Shown: piece after piece, positions 51,790-61,612 of the stretch
How positions within the stretch are numbered: the first letter of the stretch is position 1
How the letters are laid out: the number at the start of each line of letters is the position of its first letter
Source of the DNA: Cognatiyoonia koreensis
GTDB taxonomy: Bacteria > Pseudomonadota > Alphaproteobacteria > Rhodobacterales > Rhodobacteraceae
DNA: 64,000 bases
Assembly (NCBI RefSeq): GCF_900109295.1
Contig: NZ_FOIZ01000001.1
Coordinates: 1,984,001-2,048,000 of the forward strand
Reading direction: 5' to 3'
Made by a program: the position numbers and the translations under genes
Notes under the pieces: generated by a model
The model's input: only the letters and a program-made list of their open reading frames with translations
Databases searched by the model: none
Told to the model about the DNA's origin: nothing

Positions 51790-51812
51790 ACAAGACGACG
51801 AAACGGATCAGA

Positions 51813-52286
51813 ATGACCGCAAGACACGTGCAAAACGCACTTTCCAAACTGAAAGCACTGGCAATCCTGCCGGTTCTCGCGATCGCGACCGCGTGCACGC
51901 AAGTGCCGCAATCGCCGACGGCGGGGCCCGGACCTGTGGATGCCAACCCAGACACCGCCGCGCAGATTTTCAATGCGATGTGCCTGACCCAGCAACCCGG
52001 CTTCAGCGGGACAGCACAGGCCGCGACCAAGTTCCCGTTCACATACAACTCGACGTTCGGAACCTACTACCACAATGAACAGAACCTGTCGGTCAAGCTT
52101 ATCGGCAACCCTGTGGAAACCTGTTCCATCGTGTTCATCACGCCTGCCGATGCAAACGCGACACTTGCGCGTTTCGGGCAGGTGCTGAACGCGATCAATC
52201 CCACCGACGATTCCGTTGTCGTCGTTCGTGCCAGCCGGTCAACCGATGGCAAAAACCTTCTCAATGCGCGTCTCTCCGCCCAATAA
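51813..52286 (+). CDS. Putative lipoprotein between the small-lipoprotein array and sucD
   Basis: 157 aa with an N-terminal hydrophobic segment ending LAIATAC (Cys28), a plausible lipobox, followed by TQVPQSPTAGPGP. The mature domain contains DTAAQIFNAMCLTQQPGFSGTAQAATKFPF, SVKLIGNPVETCSIVFITP and a C-terminal alpha/beta stretch, with two Cys that could pair. It resembles no family I can name and is not obviously related to the RCxPQ proteins. It ends 13 bases before sucD and is likely in the same transcript. Confidence 0.7.
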   Translation: MTARHVQNALSKLKALAILPVLAIATACTQVPQSPTAGPGPVDANPDTAAQIFNAMCLTQQPGFSGTAQAATKFPFTYNSTFGTYYHNEQNLSVKLIGNPVETCSIVFITPADANATLARFGQVLNAINPTDDSVVVVRASRSTDGKNLLNARLSAQ

Positions 52287-52299
52287 GGACCTGTAACAC

Positions 52300-53181
52300 A
52301 TGGCCATTCTCGTCAACGAAAACACCAAAGTCATCTGCCAGGGCCTCACCGGTTCGCAAGGCACGTTCCACTCCGAACAGGCCATCGCCTATGGTACCAA
52401 GATGGTCGGCGGCGTAACGCCCGGCAAAGGGGGGCAGACGCACCTCGACCTGCCGATCTTCAACTCCGTGCACGAAGCCAAGGCCAAGACCGAAGCGAAC
52501 GCATCGGTCATCTACGTGCCACCGCCCTTCGCCGCCGACTCGATCCTCGAAGCGATCGATGCCGAGATGGAGCTGATTATCTGCATCACCGAAGGTATCC
52601 CCGTGCTCGACATGATGCGGGTCAAGCGCGCGCTTGAAGGGTCCGCCTCCCGCCTGATCGGGCCAAACTGCCCCGGCGTGATCACACCTGATGCCTGCAA
52701 GATCGGCATCATGCCCGGCCACATCCACAAGCGTGGGTCCGTCGGCGTTGTATCCCGCTCCGGCACACTTACCTATGAGGCTGTGAAACAGACATCAGAC
52801 AGCGGCCTTGGCCAATCCACCGCCGTGGGCATCGGCGGTGACCCGATCAAGGGAACCGAACACATCGACGTGCTCGACATGTTTTTGGACGACGACGAAA
52901 CGCACTCCATCATCATGATCGGCGAAATCGGCGGATCAGCGGAAGAAGAAGCCGCCGAATTCCTGACCGCGCAAAAGAAAAAGGGCCGCTGGAAGCCCAC
53001 CGCCGGTTTCATCGCCGGACGCACGGCACCTCCGGGGCGCCGCATGGGCCACGCCGGCGCGATTGTCGCAGGCGGCAAGGGCGATGCAGAAAGCAAGATC
53101 GAAGCGATGAAATCCGCCGGGATCGTCGTGGCCGACAGCCCCGCGACACTGGGCGAGGCTGTGCTGAAAGCGATTGGATAA
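52300..53181 (+). CDS. sucD: Succinyl-CoA ligase (ADP-forming) alpha subunit
   Basis: 293-aa subunit that carries the phosphohistidine. The N-terminal CoA-binding Rossmann domain is [51 protein letters not shown] and [23 protein letters not shown] follow, and the active-site His lies in [20 protein letters not shown]. It pairs with SucC. Separation from sucC by five lipoprotein genes is unusual because sucCD are normally contiguous. Confidence 0.97.
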   Translation: MAILVNENTKVICQGLTGSQGTFHSEQAIAYGTKMVGGVTPGKGGQTHLDLPIFNSVHEAKAKTEANASVIYVPPPFAADSILEAIDAEMELIICITEGIPVLDMMRVKRALEGSASRLIGPNCPGVITPDACKIGIMPGHIHKRGSVGVVSRSGTLTYEAVKQTSDSGLGQSTAVGIGGDPIKGTEHIDVLDMFLDDDETHSIIMIGEIGGSAEEEAAEFLTAQKKKGRWKPTAGFIAGRTAPPGRRMGHAGAIVAGGKGDAESKIEAMKSAGIVVADSPATLGEAVLKAIG

Positions 53182-53182
53182 A

Positions 53183-53818
53183 ATGAGGTTGGTCGCGGCA
53201 TATGTCGGGGCGGCCCTGTGCGCGGGCGTTTACCCGGACACAGCATCCGCTGACGTCATCGCCGCGACCGACGTCTGCTTGGCCGAACGCGCGTCACACG
53301 AAGATTTCGCCGCGCGCGCGCAGGCCGCGGGCTTGGTCAAACTGGAAGACGGTGCGGAATACGCAGCCTACGCCCTCACCGGGGACAGCGTGTATATGTT
53401 CCGCGCCGCCGATGAACAACCCATGCCCGCCGACGCCAAAGTTCTGCAACAGGAAGGACGTGATGCCATTGCGCGATATGAGACGTCGCAGCCAGATAGC
53501 CTGCATGGCATATTTGATGCGGGGGACGGCGATCTTCTCGTGATTGCGGGCACACCCACTTACGGCGTGTCTAAGTGCAAAATCTACACCAGCCGCCCGT
53601 TGCCTGATGCAGTTACTGCTGAACTTGGTCCAAGAACCATGCTGACCAAATCTCGCGATCCCTACATCACGATCCTTGAACGCCCTTTGGATACGCGCAG
53701 CCAAGATGGCTACATCGAGATGGTTCTCACGCCGTCACCCGATTTTTTCACCGACACGCTTGGCACACCGCTTAGTTTTGTTCACTTAATCCGCATCAAT
53801 ACGCCCGCTTCTCAGTAA
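53183..53818 (+). CDS. Secreted protein of unknown function between sucD and sucA
   Basis: 211-aa protein from the ATG at 53183, one base after the sucD stop. A signal peptide (MRLVAAYVGAALCAGVYPDTASA) is followed by a domain with DVCLAERASHEDFAARAQAAGL, LTGDSVYMFRAADEQP, GDLLVIAGTPTYGVSKCKIYTSRPL and a C-terminal VLTPSPDFFTDTLGTPLSFVHLIRIN. Two Cys could pair. I recognise no family. Tight spacing to sucD (1 base) and sucA (14 bases) implies co-expression with the 2-oxoglutarate dehydrogenase genes. Confidence 0.68.
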   Translation: MRLVAAYVGAALCAGVYPDTASADVIAATDVCLAERASHEDFAARAQAAGLVKLEDGAEYAAYALTGDSVYMFRAADEQPMPADAKVLQQEGRDAIARYETSQPDSLHGIFDAGDGDLLVIAGTPTYGVSKCKIYTSRPLPDAVTAELGPRTMLTKSRDPYITILERPLDTRSQDGYIEMVLTPSPDFFTDTLGTPLSFVHLIRINTPASQ

Positions 53819-53832
53819 CTGAGGTTTTCCCG

Positions 53833-56796
53833 ATGAACGATCAATCCCCCAACGACGTCTACCACGCTTCCTCGTTCCTGCAGGGACACAATGCGGAATA
53901 CGTCGAACAGCTTTACGCCCGCTACGCCGACAACCCCGGCGCGGTGGATGAATCCTGGCAGGCCTTTTTCCGTTCGCTTGGCGATGCCCCCGCCGATGCC
54001 AAGGCCGAAGCGTCCGGCCCAAGCTGGGCGCGTGCTGACTGGCCCCCCGTCCCCAATGACGATCTGACATCGGCGCTGGATGGGCAGTGGCCGTCGGAAC
54101 CGGCCGCCGCCGGGGAAAAGATCAAGGCCAAAGCGGCCGAAAAGGGCGTGGACCTGTCCGAAAACCAGGTGCGCGCTGCCGTGCTCGACAGTATCCGCGC
54201 GCTGATGATCATCCGTGCCTACCGGATCAGAGGCCATCTGATCGCCGATCTCGACCCGCTGGGAATGCGCCAGAACACACCGCACCCCGAACTCGATCCG
54301 GCGTCCTACGGGTTCTCCGACGCCGACATGGACCGGCCAATCTTCATCGACAATGTGCTCGGCCTCGAAATGGCGACGATGAACGAAATCCTCGCGATCG
54401 TGCGGCGCACATATTGCGGCACTTTCGCGTTGCAGTACATGCACATTTCCAATCCCGAAGAAGCATCCTGGCTGAAGGAACGAATTGAAGGTTACGGTAA
54501 GGAAATCACCTTTACCCAGAACGGGCGCAAGGCGATCCTGAACAGCCTCGTGCAGGCCGAAGGCTTCGAAAAATTCCTGCATGTCAAATACATGGGCACA
54601 AAGCGTTTCGGTCTTGATGGCGGCGAAAGCCTGATCCCTGCAATGGAACAGATCATCAAGCGCGGCGGGCAGCTGGGGCTAGAAGATATCGTCATCGGGA
54701 TGCCGCACCGTGGCCGTCTGTCAGTGCTGGCCAACGTGATGGAAAAACCCTATCGGGCGATCTTCAACGAATTTCAGGGCGGCAGTTTCAAACCCGAAGA
54801 CGTCGACGGGTCAGGCGATGTGAAATACCACCTCGGTGCGTCATCCGACCGGGAATTCGACGGCAACAGCGTACACCTGTCCCTGACAGCAAACCCGTCC
54901 CACCTGGAGGCGGTGAACCCCGTCGTTCTGGGCAAGGTCCGCGCCAAGCAGGATCAAAAGAACGATACCGACCGCACAAAGGTCATGGCGATCCTTCTCC
55001 ACGGTGATGCGGCATTTGCCGGACAAGGTGTGGTCGCAGAAGGCTTTGGCCTGTCAGGTCTGCGCGGGCACAAGACCGGCGGCACAATGCATATTGTCGT
55101 GAACAACCAGATCGGCTTTACCACCGCGCCGCATTTCAGCCGCTCCAGCCCCTATCCGACGGATATCGCGCTGATGGTCGAAGCACCGATTTTCCACGTC
55201 AATGGCGACGATCCCGAGGCCGTGGTCCACGCTGCGCGTGTGGCCACCGAATTCCGCCAGAAATTCCACAAGGACGTGGTTCTCGACATCATCTGTTACC
55301 GCCGCTTTGGTCACAACGAAGGCGACGAGCCGATGTTCACCAACCCGGTCATGTACAAAAAGATCAAGCGTCACAAGACGACGCTGACGCTTTACACCGA
55401 ACGGCTGGTCAAGGACGGGCTGATCCCCGAAGGCGAAATCGAGGATATGAAAGCCGCGTTCCAGGCCTACCTGAACGAGGAATTCGACGCCGGCAAAAGC
55501 TACAAGCCAAACAAGGCGGACTGGCTTGACGGGCGCTGGTCGCACATCGACAGACGCGAAATGGACAAGTACCAGCGCGGCAAGACGGCAATCAAAGCGT
55601 CCACGCTGAAAGATATCGGCAAGGCGCTAACAACGATCCCCGAAAACTTCCCGATCCATAAAACCGTGGTGCGGCTGATCGAATCCAAGAAAACGATGTT
55701 TGAAAGCGGTGAAGGGTTCGATTGGGCCACGGGCGAGGCGCTGGCCTTCGGTTCACTCCTCACCGAAGGGTTCCCTGTGCGCCTGTCGGGCCAGGACGCC
55801 ACGCGCGGCACGTTCAGTCAGCGCCATTCGGCCTTCATCAATCAGGAAAACGAAGACCGCCATTACCCGCTCAATCACATCCGTGACGGTCAGGCCAACT
55901 ACGAAGTCATCGACTCGATGCTGTCCGAATATGCGGTCCTGGGTTTTGAATACGGCTATTCGCTGGCCGAACCCAACGCGCTGACCTTGTGGGAAGCCCA
56001 GTTCGGCGATTTCGCAAACGGCGCACAAATCATGTTCGACCAGTTCATTTCTTCAGGCGAAAGCAAATGGTTGCGCATGTCGGGCCTGGTCTGCCTGCTG
56101 CCCCACGGATACGAAGGACAAGGGCCCGAACACTCCTCCGCGCGTCTGGAACGGTTCCTGACGATGTGCGGCGGTGATAACTGGATCGTGGCCAACTGCA
56201 CAACGCCTGCGAACTACTTCCACCTGCTGCGGCGCCAGATCCACCGCGATTTCCGCAAACCGCTGGTGATCATGACGCCCAAATCACTGCTGCGCCACAA
56301 GCTGGCAGTGTCCAAGGCCGAAGAATTCACGACCGGATCATCCTTCCACCGCGTGCTCTGGGATGACGCACAGCAGGGGAACTCGGACACGAAACTCGTC
56401 GCGGATGACAAGATCAAGCGCGTGGTGATGTGCTCGGGCAAGGTCTACTTCGACCTGCTCGAAGAACGCGACGCACGCGGCATCGATGACGTCTACATCC
56501 TGCGCTACGAGCAGTATTACCCGTTCCCCGCGCAATCCTCCGTCAAGGAACTTGAACGGTTCAAGAACGCCGAAATGGTGTGGTGTCAGGAAGAACCGCG
56601 CAACCAGGGGGCATGGTCCTTCATGGAACCAAACCTCGAATGGGTTCTGACACGCATCAAAGCCAAACACACACGGCCCGTCTACGTCGGGCGCGCCGCT
56701 GCCGCCTCGCCCGCCACGGGTCTGGCCAGCCAGCACAAAGCACAACAAGAAGCGCTCGTCGATCAGGCGCTGACGATCAAAGGAACAAAGAAATGA
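53833..56796 (+). CDS. sucA: 2-oxoglutarate dehydrogenase E1 component
   Basis: 987-aa thiamin-diphosphate enzyme that decarboxylates 2-oxoglutarate and transfers the succinyl group to the lipoyl domain of SucB. The N-terminal binding helix [34 protein letters not shown] interacts with E2/E3. Catalytic-domain blocks are [24 protein letters not shown]-type [23 protein letters not shown], the ThDP motif [43 protein letters not shown] and [16 protein letters not shown]. Full length for the family. The stop overlaps the sucB ATG. Confidence 0.98.
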   Translation: MNDQSPNDVYHASSFLQGHNAEYVEQLYARYADNPGAVDESWQAFFRSLGDAPADAKAEASGPSWARADWPPVPNDDLTSALDGQWPSEPAAAGEKIKAKAAEKGVDLSENQVRAAVLDSIRALMIIRAYRIRGHLIADLDPLGMRQNTPHPELDPASYGFSDADMDRPIFIDNVLGLEMATMNEILAIVRRTYCGTFALQYMHISNPEEASWLKERIEGYGKEITFTQNGRKAILNSLVQAEGFEKFLHVKYMGTKRFGLDGGESLIPAMEQIIKRGGQLGLEDIVIGMPHRGRLSVLANVMEKPYRAIFNEFQGGSFKPEDVDGSGDVKYHLGASSDREFDGNSVHLSLTANPSHLEAVNPVVLGKVRAKQDQKNDTDRTKVMAILLHGDAAFAGQGVVAEGFGLSGLRGHKTGGTMHIVVNNQIGFTTAPHFSRSSPYPTDIALMVEAPIFHVNGDDPEAVVHAARVATEFRQKFHKDVVLDIICYRRFGHNEGDEPMFTNPVMYKKIKRHKTTLTLYTERLVKDGLIPEGEIEDMKAAFQAYLNEEFDAGKSYKPNKADWLDGRWSHIDRREMDKYQRGKTAIKASTLKDIGKALTTIPENFPIHKTVVRLIESKKTMFESGEGFDWATGEALAFGSLLTEGFPVRLSGQDATRGTFSQRHSAFINQENEDRHYPLNHIRDGQANYEVIDSMLSEYAVLGFEYGYSLAEPNALTLWEAQFGDFANGAQIMFDQFISSGESKWLRMSGLVCLLPHGYEGQGPEHSSARLERFLTMCGGDNWIVANCTTPANYFHLLRRQIHRDFRKPLVIMTPKSLLRHKLAVSKAEEFTTGSSFHRVLWDDAQQGNSDTKLVADDKIKRVVMCSGKVYFDLLEERDARGIDDVYILRYEQYYPFPAQSSVKELERFKNAEMVWCQEEPRNQGAWSFMEPNLEWVLTRIKAKHTRPVYVGRAAAASPATGLASQHKAQQEALVDQALTIKGTKK

Positions 56797-58019
56797 GCAC
56801 CGAAGTCCGCGTCCCTACCCTTGGCGAGTCCGTGACAGAGGCGACAGTCGCCACATGGTTCAAGCAACCCGGCGACAGCGTGGCTGTCGACGAAATGCTG
56901 TGCGAGCTGGAAACCGACAAGGTCACTGTCGAAGTGCCATCCCCTGTCGCAGGCACCCTGTCGGAAATCGTGGCCGCCGAAGGCGAAACCGTCGGTGTTG
57001 ACGCCTTGCTGGCACAGATCGCCGAAGGCGACGCCGCACCCGCACCAAAGGCCGAAGCCCCCAAGGTCGATGCCGGTGAGACGAAAGAAGACAAGGAAGA
57101 GGCCCCCGCAAAGGCACCAGCCGACGCCAAGGGCAAGGATGTCGAAGACGCACCATCTGCCAAGAAACTGATGGCCGAAAACGATCTGACCGATGTGCAA
57201 GGCACCGGCAAGGACGGGCGCGTCATGAAAGAGGATGTGTTAAAAGCCCTGTCAGGCGCGGCAGCACCAGCACCCGCACCCGCTGCGGCCCCACGCGCGC
57301 CGGTTGCGGCCGAGCAGGCCGCACGCGAAGAACGGGTCAAGATGACCCGCCTGCGCCAGACGATCGCCAAGCGCCTGAAAGACAGCCAGAACACCGCCGC
57401 GATGCTCACCACTTATAACGAGGTCGACATGACCGAGGTCATGGCATTGCGCAACGAATACAAAGAGCTGTTCCTCAAGAAGCACGGCGTCAAACTCGGC
57501 TTCATGTCCTTCTTCACCAAGGCCTGCTGCCACGCGCTAAAAGAAGTGCCCGAAGTGAACGCTGAAATCGACGGCACCGAAATCGTCTATAAATCCTACG
57601 TTAACATGGGCATCGCGGCAGGCACGCCCACGGGCCTTGTCGTGCCCGTGATCAATGACGCAGACGCGATGTCGTTCGCTGAAATCGAAAAAGCCATCGC
57701 TGAAAAAGGGGCCAAGGCCCGCGACGGCAAGCTGTCGATGGCGGAAATGCAAGGCGGCACCTTCACGATCTCCAACGGCGGCGTCTACGGCTCGCTCATG
57801 TCCTCGCCGATCCTGAACCCGCCACAGTCCGGCATCCTCGGCATGCACAAGATCCAGGACCGGCCTATGGCGATCAACGGCGAAGTCGTGATCCGCCCCA
57901 TGATGTACCTCGCCCTGTCCTACGACCACCGGATTGTGGACGGCAAAGGGGCAGTGACATTCCTTGTGCGCGTGAAAGAAGCGCTCGAGGATCCACGGCG
58001 GTTGTTGATGGATTTGTAG
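56793..58019 (+). CDS. sucB: Dihydrolipoamide succinyltransferase (E2 of 2-oxoglutarate dehydrogenase)
   Basis: 408-aa E2 with the classical layout: one lipoyl domain (about 1-77, lipoylated Lys in [11 protein letters not shown]), an Ala/Pro/Lys-rich linker, a peripheral-subunit-binding domain ([33 protein letters not shown]), a second flexible linker and the catalytic core with [29 protein letters not shown] and the active-site [13 protein letters not shown]. The ATG at 56793 overlaps the sucA stop. A perfect 10-bp stem-loop follows. Confidence 0.98.
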   Translation: MSTEVRVPTLGESVTEATVATWFKQPGDSVAVDEMLCELETDKVTVEVPSPVAGTLSEIVAAEGETVGVDALLAQIAEGDAAPAPKAEAPKVDAGETKEDKEEAPAKAPADAKGKDVEDAPSAKKLMAENDLTDVQGTGKDGRVMKEDVLKALSGAAAPAPAPAAAPRAPVAAEQAAREERVKMTRLRQTIAKRLKDSQNTAAMLTTYNEVDMTEVMALRNEYKELFLKKHGVKLGFMSFFTKACCHALKEVPEVNAEIDGTEIVYKSYVNMGIAAGTPTGLVVPVINDADAMSFAEIEKAIAEKGAKARDGKLSMAEMQGGTFTISNGGVYGSLMSSPILNPPQSGILGMHKIQDRPMAINGEVVIRPMMYLALSYDHRIVDGKGAVTFLVRVKEALEDPRRLLMDL

Positions 58020-58037
58020 GTTCTTGACTGACAAGGA

Positions 58038-58065
58038 GCTGCCCGTTTGCTTTAGAACGGGCAGC
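58038..58065 (+). terminator. Stem-loop after sucB
   Basis: GCTGCCCGTT (58038-58047) and AACGGGCAGC (58056-58065) are perfect 10-bp complements with an eight-base loop, 19 bases after the sucB stop. No U-run follows, so it may reduce but not abolish readthrough to the genes before lpd. Confidence 0.65.
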
Positions 58066-58093
58066 CGCTCGCTTTGCAAAGGAACAAGGTGCT

Positions 58094-58507
58094 TTGACTT
58101 CTAAGGAGCAAAAGATTTCAAACAAGGATCAGGTCACCACACCCATTCAAGACGGGATCATTAAGGACCTGAGCCTTCTTGCCTTCAGAACAATGGTTAC
58201 GCTGAATGGTGGGGCTTTCTTGGTTCTGCTGACCTATCTTGGGAACGTCGATATTTCTCATGCGCCGTTCGAATTGTCAGTTCCAAAGGTCAAGAGCGCC
58301 CTGTTTTTCTTTCTGGCGGGCATTTCAGCGACGCTCATTGGAATTGCCGTTGCCTATACTTCAGCGCAAGCAACGAATTCTGGACGTTCCGTTTTCCGTT
58401 ACAATTTTGTGATATTCATATCGGTGATGACCGGTCCTGCGATTTTTTCAGCGATATTTTTTGTGCGTGGCGTTTTTCTCGCAATTACGGCTATTCAAGT
58501 CCCATGA
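58094..58507 (+). CDS. Small membrane protein of unknown function
   Basis: 137-aa protein from TTG 58094, preceded by an AAAGGAACAAGG stretch. A polar N-terminus (TSKEQKISNKDQVTTPIQDGIIKDLSLLA) leads to three to four TM segments (AFRTMVTLNGGAFLVLLTYLG, ALFFFLAGISATLIGIAVAYTSAQ, FVIFISVMTGPAIFSAIFFVRGVFLAITA). Its codon and base use is visibly more AT-rich than the suc genes around it, suggesting recent acquisition. The end overlaps the L,D-transpeptidase start by 4 bases. It could be an immunity or holin-like protein, but there is no direct evidence. Confidence 0.65.
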   Translation: MTSKEQKISNKDQVTTPIQDGIIKDLSLLAFRTMVTLNGGAFLVLLTYLGNVDISHAPFELSVPKVKSALFFFLAGISATLIGIAVAYTSAQATNSGRSVFRYNFVIFISVMTGPAIFSAIFFVRGVFLAITAIQVP

Positions 58508-59040
58508 AACGCATCCTCTTTGGCCTTTTCGCCCTCACCCTCGCCACCGTCGCCTACACCCAAATCATGCTCCGCACCGGCTCTGGCACGCCCCCCACCA
58601 TGGCGGCCACAACCGAACAAGCCGACGCGATCCACGTCGACAAATCTGACCGCAAGCTGACGCTTTTGAAAGCAGGCGAACCCATCTTCCAAACCAAAAT
58701 CGCACTTGGCCGCGCGCCCGAAGGGCACAAACGGCAAGAGGGCGATGAGCGCACGCCGACGGGCAGCTACACAATCGACTGGCGCAACGAAAACTCCATC
58801 GCGCATCTGTCGTTGCACATCTCCTACCCCAACGAAGACGACCGCGCGCAAGCGACCGACCGCAACGTATCCCCTGGCGGAAATATCATGATCCACGGCG
58901 TGCTGAACGGCTGGGGCGCTCTTGGCCCCTTGCAGCACCTTGTCGATTGGACAAACGGCTGCATCGCTGTCACCAATGCCGACATGCAGACCATCTGGTC
59001 GCTGGTGCCAAACGGCACGCCCATCACGATCGAGGAATGA
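58504..59040 (+). CDS. L,D-transpeptidase family protein (YkuD domain)
   Basis: 178-aa exported enzyme with an N-terminal membrane anchor/signal (MKRILFGLFALTLATVAYTQIML) and one YkuD domain. IHVDKSDRKLTLLKAGEPIFQTKIALGRAPEGHKRQEGDERTPTGSYTID leads to the catalytic region NIMIHGVLNGWGALGPLQHLVDWTNGCIAVTNADM. The His and the Cys of the T-N-G-C motif form the cysteine-peptidase-like site. It would cross-link peptidoglycan via meso-DAP or attach proteins to it. It sits oddly between suc and lpd genes. Confidence 0.9.
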   Translation: MKRILFGLFALTLATVAYTQIMLRTGSGTPPTMAATTEQADAIHVDKSDRKLTLLKAGEPIFQTKIALGRAPEGHKRQEGDERTPTGSYTIDWRNENSIAHLSLHISYPNEDDRAQATDRNVSPGGNIMIHGVLNGWGALGPLQHLVDWTNGCIAVTNADMQTIWSLVPNGTPITIEE

Positions 59041-59041
59041 C

Positions 59042-59428
59042 ATGACACCCGAACTGACCTACCTCCTCTATGCCGTTATCCTGCTCATTGTGCATGTGCT
59101 CGCACAGGCAACATTCTCTGACCTGTCCAAGGGGCTTGGCTGGGCGCTTGGGCCGCAGGATGAGAAACGCGACCAGAATGTTATTGCGGGGCGCATCCAG
59201 CGCGCACTTGCAAACTACCTTGAAACCTTTCCGGCCTTTGTTGCCCTCGCGCTGTTGCTGACCGTCTCGGACACCGCGAACACCACGTCTGCTTTTGGGG
59301 CAGCACTCTATTTCTGGGCACGCGTCGCTTATGTGCCAGCCTACGCATCCGGCGTGCCATTGGTGCGCAGTGTGACATGGTTTGCGTCCATGGCCGGGTT
59401 GCTGATCATGATCCTGCAGGCCTTCTAG
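59042..59428 (+). CDS. MAPEG family membrane protein, copy 1
   Basis: 128-aa four-TM protein of the membrane-associated eicosanoid/glutathione metabolism family. MTPELTYLLYAVILLIVHVLAQATF is TM1. The conserved R-x-x-x-x-N-x-x-E motif is RIQRALANYLETFPAFVALALLL, and ARVAYVPAYASGVPLVRS is the third block. Bacterial substrates are unknown, generally thought glutathione-related. The next gene is a second MAPEG starting immediately after the stop. A MAPEG gene beside suc/lpd is, from memory, common in Rhodobacter. Confidence 0.88.
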   Translation: MTPELTYLLYAVILLIVHVLAQATFSDLSKGLGWALGPQDEKRDQNVIAGRIQRALANYLETFPAFVALALLLTVSDTANTTSAFGAALYFWARVAYVPAYASGVPLVRSVTWFASMAGLLIMILQAF

Positions 59429-59839
59429 ATGACCCCCGAACTCACCGTCCTGACCCTCGCGGGCTTGCTGCAAGGCGTCCAGTTCGTCCTGATGGCGGTT
59501 CCGGCCAACATGGAACTCGGCACCGGCAAAACGGCTTCACCGCGCGATCCCGAACGGCTGGGCAAGCCGCTGATCGAACAGGTCAGCGCGCGAACGGGGC
59601 GACTCTTTCGGGCGCTCGACAACCATTTCGAGGCGCTGATCCTTTTCACCATCGCCGTCGTCGTCATCACGCTCGCCGACAAGGGAACCGGTTTTTCGGC
59701 GCTGTGTGCCTGGGCCTATCTCGGCGCGCGCGTTCTCTACATTCCTGCCTACTACTTTGGGCTTAGCCCGTGGCGATCATTCATCTGGTTTGTCGGGTTT
59801 ACGGCGACGATGCTGATGCTACTGTCAGCCCTGATTTGA
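59429..59839 (+). CDS. MAPEG family membrane protein, copy 2
   Basis: 136-aa four-TM MAPEG protein directly abutting copy 1 (ATG right after its TAG). It shares the layout (MTPELTVLTLAGLLQGVQFVLMAVPANME, RLFRALDNHFEALILFTIAVVVITLAD, YLGARVLYIPAYYFGLSPWRSFIW) with the R-x-L-x-N-x-x-E motif. Identity to copy 1 is moderate, so duplication is old. It probably forms homo- or hetero-trimers with copy 1. Confidence 0.87.
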   Translation: MTPELTVLTLAGLLQGVQFVLMAVPANMELGTGKTASPRDPERLGKPLIEQVSARTGRLFRALDNHFEALILFTIAVVVITLADKGTGFSALCAWAYLGARVLYIPAYYFGLSPWRSFIWFVGFTATMLMLLSALI

Positions 59840-59848
59840 ATAATTGCG

Positions 59849-59876
59849 GTGCACGCCCGGTGCACGCATTGTGCAC
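59849..59876. repeat. Three GTGCAC palindromes at exact 11-bp spacing before lpd
   Basis: GTGCAC occurs at 59849-59854, 59860-59865 and 59871-59876, each followed by GC. The units GGTGCACGCCC, GGTGCACGCAT and TGTGCACGCAT are near-identical 11-mers, one helical turn each. They lie 39-66 bases upstream of the lpd ATG and may be an operator array or a local tandem duplication. Confidence 0.55.
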
Positions 59877-59914
59877 GCATGTCACCGCCCAAAATGACCC
59901 CAAGGAGACACCCC

Positions 59915-61303
59915 ATGTCCGCATATGACGTCATCTTCATCGGTTCCGGCCCCGGCGGCTATGTCGGTGCGATCCGCGCGGCCCAATTGGGCCTGAAAAC
60001 CGCTGTCGTCGAAGGGCGCGAAACCCTGGGCGGCACCTGCCTGAACGTCGGCTGCATCCCGTCCAAGGCGTTGTTGCACGCAACGCATATGTTGCACGAG
60101 GCGCAGCACAATTTCGGGACCATGGGCCTAAAGGGAAAGGCTCCGTCGGTGGACTGGAAACAGATGCTGCAATACAAGGACGACACCATCGGGCAGAACA
60201 CCGGCGGGATCGAGTTTTTGTTCAAAAAGAACAAAATTGACTGGATCAAGGGCTGGGGCAGCATCCCCGAGGCCGGAAAAGTGAAAGTCGGTGACGACGT
60301 CCACGACGCCAAGCACATCATCGTCGCGACCGGGTCCGAGGTCTCTCCGCTGAAAGGCGTCGAGGTTGATGAAAAGACAATCGTATCCTCTACCGGCGCG
60401 CTGACCCTGCCCAAGGTGCCAAAGCAGATGATAGTGATCGGGGCCGGTGTAATCGGTCTGGAGCTCGGGTCGGTCTACGCCCGTCTCGGGGCCGAGGTGA
60501 CGGTGATCGAATACCTTGATCACATCACCCCCGGTCAGGACGCCGAAACCGCACGTCAGTTCCAGAAGATGCTGACAAAGCAAGGACTTAAGTTCATCCT
60601 CGGTGCGGCCGTTCAATCCGCCACCAAGAAGGGCAACAAGGCGACCGTCAGCTACAAGCTGCGCAAGGACGACAGCGAACACACACTGACAGCCGACACC
60701 GTCCTGCTGGCCACAGGCCGCCGCCCTTATACTGATGGATTGGGCCTTGCAGAGCTTGGCGTCGAGATGACCGACCGCGGCCAGATCAAGACCGACGATC
60801 ACTATCGCACAAACGTTGACGGCATCTACGCCATCGGCGACGCCATCGCCGGACCAATGCTGGCGCATAAGGCCGAAGACGAAGGCATGGCCTGCGCCGA
60901 AGGCATCGCCGGACAGCACCCGCACGTCAATTATGGCGTGATCCCCGGCGTCATCTACACCCACCCCGAGGTGGGCAGTGTGGGCGAAACCGAAGAAACG
61001 CTGAAGGAAGCAGGTCGCGCCTACAAAGTTGGCAAGTTCAGCTTCATGGGCAACGCCCGTGCCAAAGCCAATTTCGCAGGCGACGGGTTCGTCAAGATCC
61101 TTGCCGACAAGGAAACCGACCGCATTCTGGGCGCGCATATCATCGGCCCGATGGCTGGCGATCTGATCCATGAAATCTGCGTCGCGATGGAATTCGGGGC
61201 GGCAGCAGAAGATCTGGCGCGCACCTGCCACGCCCACCCCACCTATTCCGAAGCCGTCCGCGAAGCCGCACTTGCCTGCGGCGACGGCCCGATCCACATG
61301 TGA
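59915..61303 (+). CDS. lpd: Dihydrolipoyl dehydrogenase (E3)
   Basis: 462-aa flavoprotein that reoxidises the lipoyl groups of the 2-oxoglutarate (and possibly other) dehydrogenase complexes with NAD. The ATG at 59915 follows AAGGAG; upstream in-frame residues are the GTGCAC repeats. FAD loop [20 protein letters not shown], redox-active disulfide [19 protein letters not shown] loop [27 protein letters not shown], and the C-terminal dimer-interface His-Glu in [15 protein letters not shown] are all present. It overlaps the next small gene by one base. Confidence 0.98.
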   Translation: MSAYDVIFIGSGPGGYVGAIRAAQLGLKTAVVEGRETLGGTCLNVGCIPSKALLHATHMLHEAQHNFGTMGLKGKAPSVDWKQMLQYKDDTIGQNTGGIEFLFKKNKIDWIKGWGSIPEAGKVKVGDDVHDAKHIIVATGSEVSPLKGVEVDEKTIVSSTGALTLPKVPKQMIVIGAGVIGLELGSVYARLGAEVTVIEYLDHITPGQDAETARQFQKMLTKQGLKFILGAAVQSATKKGNKATVSYKLRKDDSEHTLTADTVLLATGRRPYTDGLGLAELGVEMTDRGQIKTDDHYRTNVDGIYAIGDAIAGPMLAHKAEDEGMACAEGIAGQHPHVNYGVIPGVIYTHPEVGSVGETEETLKEAGRAYKVGKFSFMGNARAKANFAGDGFVKILADKETDRILGAHIIGPMAGDLIHEICVAMEFGAAAEDLARTCHAHPTYSEAVREAALACGDGPIHM

Positions 61304-61593
61304 TGACACCCGAAGCCAAGATCATCGCCATCAACCTTGTCCTGCTGGGGTATGCCTATTTCTGGGCTTACCCCCGCTTGATGAATCTGACGGGTACGGG
61401 ACTGCTTTGGCGCGATACGGTCCTGACCGGCGTGGCCCTGACGATCGGTGCATTCATGTTTGCGGGATCAGGGACGGTGTTCTCACTGGTAATTTTCGAA
61501 ACGCAGTGGTTTCTGTTCCAGCTTGTGTCCTTCGCTGTCCTGCAGACCTTCTTTTTCGCCGGCTATGCGCTGAAGAACGACATTACGTTCTAG
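61303..61593 (+). CDS. Small membrane protein after lpd
   Basis: 96-aa protein starting at the TGATG overlap with the lpd stop. Three hydrophobic segments are visible (IIAINLVLLGYAYFWAYPRL, VLTGVALTIGAFMFAGSGTVFSL, WFLFQLVSFAVLQTFFFAGYAL). No domain is recognised. Translational coupling to lpd argues that it is real. It is convergent with the GntR gene, 19 bases apart. Confidence 0.72.
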   Translation: MTPEAKIIAINLVLLGYAYFWAYPRLMNLTGTGLLWRDTVLTGVALTIGAFMFAGSGTVFSLVIFETQWFLFQLVSFAVLQTFFFAGYALKNDITF

Positions 61594-61612
61594 CGCCAGC
61601 AAACAGCCACCG

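Noticed and set aside
52676..52685. CGTGATCACA inside sucD as another GntR operator
   Set aside because: It is one mismatch from the core, lies within coding sequence (ProGlyValIleThrPro), and lacks a partner site.
58094..58507. Toxin-immunity or holin reading of the AT-richer membrane gene
   Set aside because: No toxin partner or phage gene is nearby; only membrane topology supports it, which is not enough.
60128..61309. 393-aa open frame antisense to lpd
   Set aside because: Shadow of lpd; no ribosome site, no recognisable domain, unusual residue composition.
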